Of a stretch of 64,000 nucleotides of DNA, positions 58,906 through 64,000 are shown one piece after another (position 1 is the stretch's first letter; each line of letters starts with the position of its first letter). A model generated the notes under the pieces. The model did not search any database. It was not told the origin of the DNA and saw only the letters and a list, made by a program, of their open reading frames with translations. Made by a program: the position numbers and the translations under genes. The stretch comes from Channallabes apus (Eukaryota > Chordata > Actinopteri > Siluriformes > Clariidae), in the NCBI GenBank assembly GCA_030522415.1, contig CM060112.1, positions 13,053,501 to 13,117,500 on the forward strand. Reading direction: 5' to 3'.

Positions 58906-59740
58906 CATGTGGTTTGTAAAAACCTGTTGATGAAGACGTTCAAACTCAAAGCCGCTAGCACCACCCGCTGGTGAAGGAGTCTTCAGATGGCTTCTTGGAT
59001 CGGTAATCTACTGCTTTTCCTGCAGTTCCTGGATGTGCAGTTGTATTTGATGTGTCGTATTTGAACCACTGAATTTTTGGAAGCGAATTTTAACCATGTT
59101 AAAAATGCAAGCATGTAAATACAATGCATTCAAATGCAAGCACTGTTAATTACAGTGCTGTTTTTTTTTTCGATTTGTGGAATTCAACAAGTTTTTATTT
59201 CAAATACTTTTGGCAGGATTTTTGTTCCACATGTATCTCACTCCTTTACTATTAAATATATAATCTTTTATTATGAGAATGTGGAAAATAAACCGCTTGA
59301 ATTTGTTGTTAATTATTTTTATTTTACATACAAAATACTTACTTATTATATATTAAACAATACAAAAACTTAAAAACCAAGTTTCACTGAACATATATCG
59401 GGTCATATTTGTAAAACAAAGGAAAGAATAATAAGACAAACAACATATAAAACTACAATATTTTCAGTGTCCAGTAACACCAGTCTCCGCGGGGGCCAGT
59501 CATGAATAGCTAACACTCAGTGACAGCCAATGAAATTGAAGCATTTTGCGGCTTTCCATGTGGTGTGGCGTTGCTTAAATAATAATATAAAATCGTCCAG
59601 ACCCTGGTTCGAATCCCACTCTGGGTGAAAATGTAATAAATGTGAATCTGTTGTTTTACACTTTTTGCTTATGATCATTAAATTATAGCAACTGTGAGGT
59701 GAGTGCTAATGTGTGTCATAGCTTAAGAAAAAAAAGTCTC
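58906..59740. other. Unassigned stretch
   Basis: AT-rich, with no recognised gene or element. A short tRNA-like B-box string (GGTTCGAATCCCACTCTGGG) occurs at 59610-59630 without the rest of a tRNA. Confidence 0.4.
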
Positions 59741-59750
59741 AATTGCAAAC

Positions 59751-59831
59751 ATGCATTTGCTGGGAATCAAACCCAGGTCTTCCACATGGCAGGCAAATCA
59801 CCTAACCACTGAGCCACACCAGTACCCGTGT
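59751..59831 (-). tRNA. tRNA-Gly(GCC)-like sequence, probably pseudogene or SINE head
   Basis: On the minus strand it has GGCTCAGTGG (A box), then TTGCCTGCCATGTGG where GCC can be the anticodon, then GGTTTGATTCCC (B box). This resembles tRNA-Gly(GCC). The D-loop has extra bases and the acceptor stem pairs imperfectly, so it is probably not a working tRNA gene. Confidence 0.5.
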
Positions 59832-59990
59832 ATATTATATTTTAAACAATAATGTTTTAGGCTAACATATCATACATCTTTGTAGTCTTATTGCACAATA
59901 AAAATAAACGATAATAAATTCGGAGAAGTAGTACTAATACTAATAATAATTCTGAATGGAGAAAGCGCAGTCAAAGAAGTACTATCATGG

Positions 59991-60168
59991 GCCAGGTGTA
60001 GCTCAGTGGTTAAGGCATTGGACTATGGTTCAGAAGATCCCAGGTTCAAACCCCACAACCACCAAGTTGCCACTGTTGAGTCCTTGAGCAAGGCCCTTAA
60101 CGCTCAGATGTGTAATGAGATTTTAAAAAATGTAAGTCGCTCTGGATAAGAGCGTCTGAAAAATGTAA
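59991..60168 (+). mobile_element. tRNA-derived SINE with L2-type tail
   Basis: Its head has A box TAGCTCAGTGG and B box GGTTCAAACCC. The body resembles the copy at 5360-5560, and the tail is GTAAGTCGCTCTGGATAAGA. It is flanked by ATCATGG at 59984-59990 and 60169-60175. Confidence 0.9.
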
Positions 60169-60317
60169 ATCATGGAAGAAAATGAAGAATAAATACATAT
60201 CAGTTTGAGCTTGACACGTTTATGAGCTCTGTCGCTTATCCAAAGCGACTTACAAAAAGTGCTTTAAAGTTTACATCACTGGACACATACTTACACTGGG
60301 TTAACTAGGTTAATAAC

Positions 60318-61804
60318 TTAAGTGCCATTAGTCCAACACAACTGGGAAGAGGTTTTTTTGGGGGGGGAGGTATGGGGGAGGTAGTTGAAGTACTGGTGAA
60401 ACAGATGCGTCTTGAATCGTTGTTTAAAGATAGTCTCTGCTGTACGGACATCTAGAGGAAGTTCGTTCCACCACCTAGGTGCCAGAACAGAAAAGAGACT
60501 AGATGAATGCTGCCCTCGATCCCTGAGAGATGGTGGGATGAGGCGAGCAGTGCTGGAGGATCGGAGGGAACGTGGTGCAGTGCGTGGTGTGATTAGAAAA
60601 GAGAGGAAAGTGGGTGCTGGGCCATTTTTAGCTTTGAAGGCAAGCATCAGCGTTTTGAATTTGATGCGGGCAGCTACAGGAAGCCAGTGCAGGGAGCGGA
60701 GAAGTGAGGTGGTGTGGGAGAACTTGGGGAGGTTAAAAACGAGACGTGCTGCTGCATTCTGGATCAGTTGCAGAGGACGAATCGTGGACAGAGGCAGGCC
60801 TGCGAGGAGTAAGTTGCAGTAGTCTAGTCTTGAAATAACAAGAGACTGAACAAGCACCTGAGTAGCCTGTGAAGAAAGAAATGGGCGAATTTTTCTGATA
60901 TTGTAAATAAGAAATCTACAAGAGCGAGTAAGGTTAGCGATGTGTGGGGAAAATGACAGATGATTGTCAACGGTTACCCCAAGATTACGGGCAGTGACTG
61001 AAGGAGTGATTTGGTTGATGTCCAGGGATATTACAAGGTCTTGACCTGGGGATGAGTCACAAGGGATGAACAACAGTTCAGTTTTACTCAGATTGAGCTT
61101 TAGCTGATGTGCAGCCATCCAGGATGATGGCTCAGGTGGAAACCTGAGTGTCTGAGGGAGGAAAGGAGAGAGTAAGTTGGGTGTCATCTGCATAACTATG
61201 GTATGAAAATCCATGCGATGATATGACTTTACCAAGAGACCGGGTATAGAGGGAGAACAGAAGAGGACCAAGTACTGAGCCCTGTGGGACTCCAGTAGAG
61301 AGTCTACATGGGGCAGATGTAGATCCCCTCCATGTTACCTCATATGATCTTCTAGATAAGAAGCAAACCATTGCCATTGTTCCATAAATTCCAAGGCTTG
61401 TAAGAATAGATAATAGAATCTTGTGGTTCACCGTGTCAAATGCAGCTGACAGGTCTAGGAGGATGAGAACAGATGACAGTTTAGCAGATATAGCAGCATG
61501 GAGCTTCTCAGTGACTGACAGAAGGGCAGTCTGTGTGGAATGTGCCACTTTGAATCCAGATTGGTTGGGATCATTAAGGTTGTTCTGTGAGAGATAAAGA
61601 GACATTTGGTTATAAACAGTTCTTTCATGAATTTTGGAAATAAAAGAGAGAAGTGATACCAGGCGATAGTTTTTAACTTCTTATAGGTCCACACAGGGTT
61701 TCTTGGGGATGGGAATTACCCTTGCCTTCTTAAAAGCAGCAGGAACATGACAAGATAATATGGAATGGTTGATGATGGTTGTGGTGAAGGGAAGGAGGTC
61801 TCGT
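60318..61804 (-). pseudogene. L2 reverse transcriptase and C-terminal region
   Basis: The minus strand from 61740 reads FKKARVIPIPKKP, then with a stop YRLVSLLSFISKI. The frame at 61605-61132 has LLDLSAAFDTVNHK, GVPQGSVLGPLLF and YADDTQL with the two catalytic Asp residues. The overlapping frame at 61271-60318 continues with LKLNLSKTELLFI, NLGVTVDNHLSF, SRLDYCNLLLAGLP and WNELPLDVR, the usual L2 C-terminus. A frameshift separates the two frames at about 61150. Confidence 0.9.
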
Positions 61805-62155
61805 CAGATTGCCTGGAGCATTGTGGAGGGGATTGGGTCTAATGAACAGGTGGTGGAGTTAGCTGACGAGATGATCTGCTGAATCTCATCAGATGACAAG
61901 TTGGAGAATTCTGCTAAAGGAGGGAAGGGAAGGTCCTGAGGTTCTGCTGTAGGAGTTTGGTTGGTAGCGAAGGACTGGCGGATTGCTGCAATTTTCCCAT
62001 CGTAGAATGTGGCAAAATCGTCAGCAGTCAGAGAGGAAGGGGCAGGAGGAGTCGGTGGGTTGAGTAGTGAGGAGAAGATGTTGTGGAGTTTGCCAGGCTC
62101 ATGTGCAGAGGCTTCCAGCTTTTCTCTGAAGAAGGTAGTTTTGGCAGAAGTCAAG

Positions 62156-62686
62156 TCACATGAGAATTGGGAGGGATGATAGGGTGCATGAAGAGGAAGG
62201 GGAGACAGAGTGAAGGTTTCTGCGAGAAAAAGAGACATTTTGTTGGTTAGGTTTACATAGAATAGGAAGGGTTATGGTAAAGGATACCAGGTAATGATCA
62301 GATTTATGAAGAGGGATGGTAATGATATCCGTGACTGGACAAGGGTGGCAAAAAACGAGATCGAGAGAATTCCCTGCCTTGTGTGTGGGAGGACAGCTGT
62401 TTAGAATTAAAGAGAAGGAGTTAAGTAGAGGGAGAAGGAAATCGGATTGGAGTTTGTCAGATTGAAGGTTGAAATCTTCTAGAACAGTGAGAGGAGTGTT
62501 AGCAGAAGGAAAAAGACTAAGAAGAATGTCCATTTCATCTAGAAAGTTTCCTAGAGAGCCAGGAGGACGGTAATTAACTAAGAAGTGGAGGTTAATTGGA
62601 GAGGTTACCTTAACTGCATGAAATTCAAATGATGAAAAACTGAGATGAGACAGGGGGATTGGCGAGAAGGACCATCTCTTAGACAA
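62156..62686 (-). pseudogene. L2 endonuclease domain
   Basis: The frame includes FEFHAVKVTSPINLHFLVN, YRPPGSLGNFLDEMDILL, LEDFNLQSDK (GDFN changed to EDFN), GNSLDLVF and KSDHYLVSF. These match the exonuclease-endonuclease-phosphatase fold of L2 elements, with the SDH catalytic motif intact. The N-terminal part, including the first catalytic residues, is shifted or lost (62829-62605). Confidence 0.83.
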
Positions 62687-62830
62687 CAGGAGACCCTTAC
62701 CACCACCTCTACCAGTTTCTCATGGAGAGTGAGAGAATACATAGGTTGAAGACACATGCTAGACTGAGGTAAATGTATATAAAACTTGTAATTTCTTAGT
62801 GAACAAGAGTTTGAGGCAATTCTCTGCACT

Positions 62831-63133
62831 TGCTATCTAGATTCTTGACTAACTTTGTTGCAGGATATGCTTATTAACCGAGACAGCTTCAATATATGTA
62901 GCTAAGACCTGCCCACAATTCACACCTTAAGGAAGCCTGAAACTACTCTTGATTAATTACCTGAGAACAAATTGCTTTAGACCTATTTCAATAACACTGC
63001 AATCAACACTACCAAACAGCAAAAACTAGGTACAGTATACAGTAAGAACCAATTGTGTTTCAAAAACAGTACAAAAGTTAAACACCTACCTTACCAGTGG
63101 AGAAGAATCCAATATAGAGAACTACAGCACATA
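62831..63133. other. Unassigned stretch
   Basis: AT-rich DNA between the L2 fragment and the TIR family 2 terminus; no feature seen. Confidence 0.4.
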
Positions 63134-64000
63134 CAGATGTCGCCTTTAAAACTCAGCGTGTTTTCCCGCGGGATGCCGCAATTTAGCGCGCGGCTTGCTG
63201 AGACTTGCCGGAAGCAACATTCGGGAATTTAAAATAAATGTGTTGTGCTTCACTGAATAGCCGCCAGATGGTGCATAGAAGGACTTTATCTAAAAGCCGG
63301 TGGTCCGGGAAAGTCAGTTTCCCTATGTTTCCCCGGTGGCGCGCAGATTCAAATCATGACGTCACTCGCTACCTAACGCTGAGAAGGCGAACAAGGATTT
63401 TAACAGTTTTTCTCTCGTTTTAAAGTGTTTTTATGAACTTTTTGAATTAAACAAATAACCTATGCATAATAATCGAGTGTGTTTTCGCTTTTTTTTTTGT
63501 ATATTTGAAGATAATTCATACGTTTTAAGCCTCTGCAAAAGGCTGGTTTGCTGGGCGAGTACTGACATCACGACTACTTTTATTACACCTACATTTGTTT
63601 ATTTGTATATGTATGTTATTAATATTAATTTTTTAGAGATTGTGTGTGCGTGCACGGAGAGTTTGTGTTGATAAGTGTATGTGGATAAGTTGATAAGTGT
63701 ATCAGAAAGCATTAAAATGTTCATTTGAATTAAAATGACACACACACGTCTGTATATACAGTATATCAATTACATATATATCAATTTCATTAGTTCGTTC
63801 ATTCTATTTGAAGCTTCGGATGTTTTTTTTTTTTTTTTGGTTTGGTTAGATTAGTTCTGAACTCGCTTCCATGAAACTATCGCTAAAACAATGTACTGAG
63901 CCCTCCTGAGGATATAAAGCTTTATTATTGTGTTTGAATAAATATTCAGATCTACCACAGCAGGTAATAAACTATGGTGTGTCATAACCGAAGCAAACAC
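63134..64000 (+). mobile_element. TIR family 2 element, one end (runs off the window)
   Basis: It begins CAGATGTCGCCTTTAAAAC after TA at 63132-63133. Its first 170 bp match the right end of the 21-kb element (39539 back to 39370), and 63596-64000 matches 27493 back to 27091. The 63300-63595 part is not shared. No coding frame is convincing. Confidence 0.8.

Larger units (their letters stand above)
60235..62830 (-). mobile_element. LINE-2 (L2 clade) retrotransposon, 5'-truncated and decayed
   Basis: On the minus strand endonuclease (62686-62156) precedes reverse transcriptase (about 61800-61130) and a C-terminal region (61271-60318). The sequence ends near 60235 in GTAAGTCGCTTTGGATAAGC, shared with the SINE tail. 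Several frames and stops show decay. Motifs are those of fish L2 elements. Confidence 0.88.

Noticed and set aside
59600..59640. A second tRNA gene
   Set aside because: Only a B-box-like string is present; there is no A box, anticodon arm or acceptor stem.
60412..60822. Plus-strand 136-residue frame
   Set aside because: It is the antisense shadow of the conserved L2 C-terminal region.

Overview
The window looks like intergenic or intronic DNA from a teleost fish, probably an otophysan-type genome. The evidence is BEL/Pao, DIRS, LINE-2, Tc1-like and hAT elements, a tRNA-derived SINE whose tail resembles the LINE-2 tail, long AT and GT microsatellites, and a broken intron-bearing gene of the G2E3-like HECT family. 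I see no intact host gene. Almost everything is transposable-element DNA, much of it nested.

Layout. 1-4272 is the 5' half of a minus-strand BEL/Pao retrotransposon (copy 1). It sits inside a fragment (4273-4699) of a TA-flanked DNA element called here TIR family 1 (ends CAGTGGGTGG). 4754-9534 is a decayed minus-strand DIRS retroelement with inverted terminal repeats and an internal complementary region, followed by a hAT transposase fragment ending at 10051. 10166-14331 holds at least nine exons of a minus-strand G2E3-like HECT pseudogene, cut by a solo LTR with target duplication CTGAG and by a solo BEL LTR.

15414-58661 is a second BEL/Pao copy on the plus strand, stretched from about 7 kb to 43 kb by insertions whose boundaries can be read from target duplications. 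An endogenous retrovirus (16288-46321, duplication CCGA) lies in its gag. Inside the retrovirus is a 21-kb TA-flanked element (18405-39539, ends CAGATGTCGCC; TIR family 2). That element contains a 6.1-kb TIR family 1 element (29228-35328) and a gag-only LTR element (35919-38819, duplication ATGAG). The BEL copy is also interrupted by a 3.5-kb TIR family 1 element (47016-50552), a second gag-only LTR element (53979-56061, duplication ACTGG), and a hAT-type MITE inside its 3' LTR (57683-58168, 8-bp duplication).

The most interesting item is the gag-only LTR family. It is short, has nearly identical LTRs, and in one copy carries an intact 726-residue frame. That frame is built from in-frame 27- and 30-bp minisatellites and ends inside the 3' LTR. 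No pol is present, so it must be moved by proteins supplied in trans.

58662-64000 holds a common teleost dispersed repeat, a tRNA-Gly-like sequence, a SINE, a minus-strand LINE-2 with endonuclease and reverse transcriptase remnants, and the start of a second TIR family 2 element that runs off the right edge.
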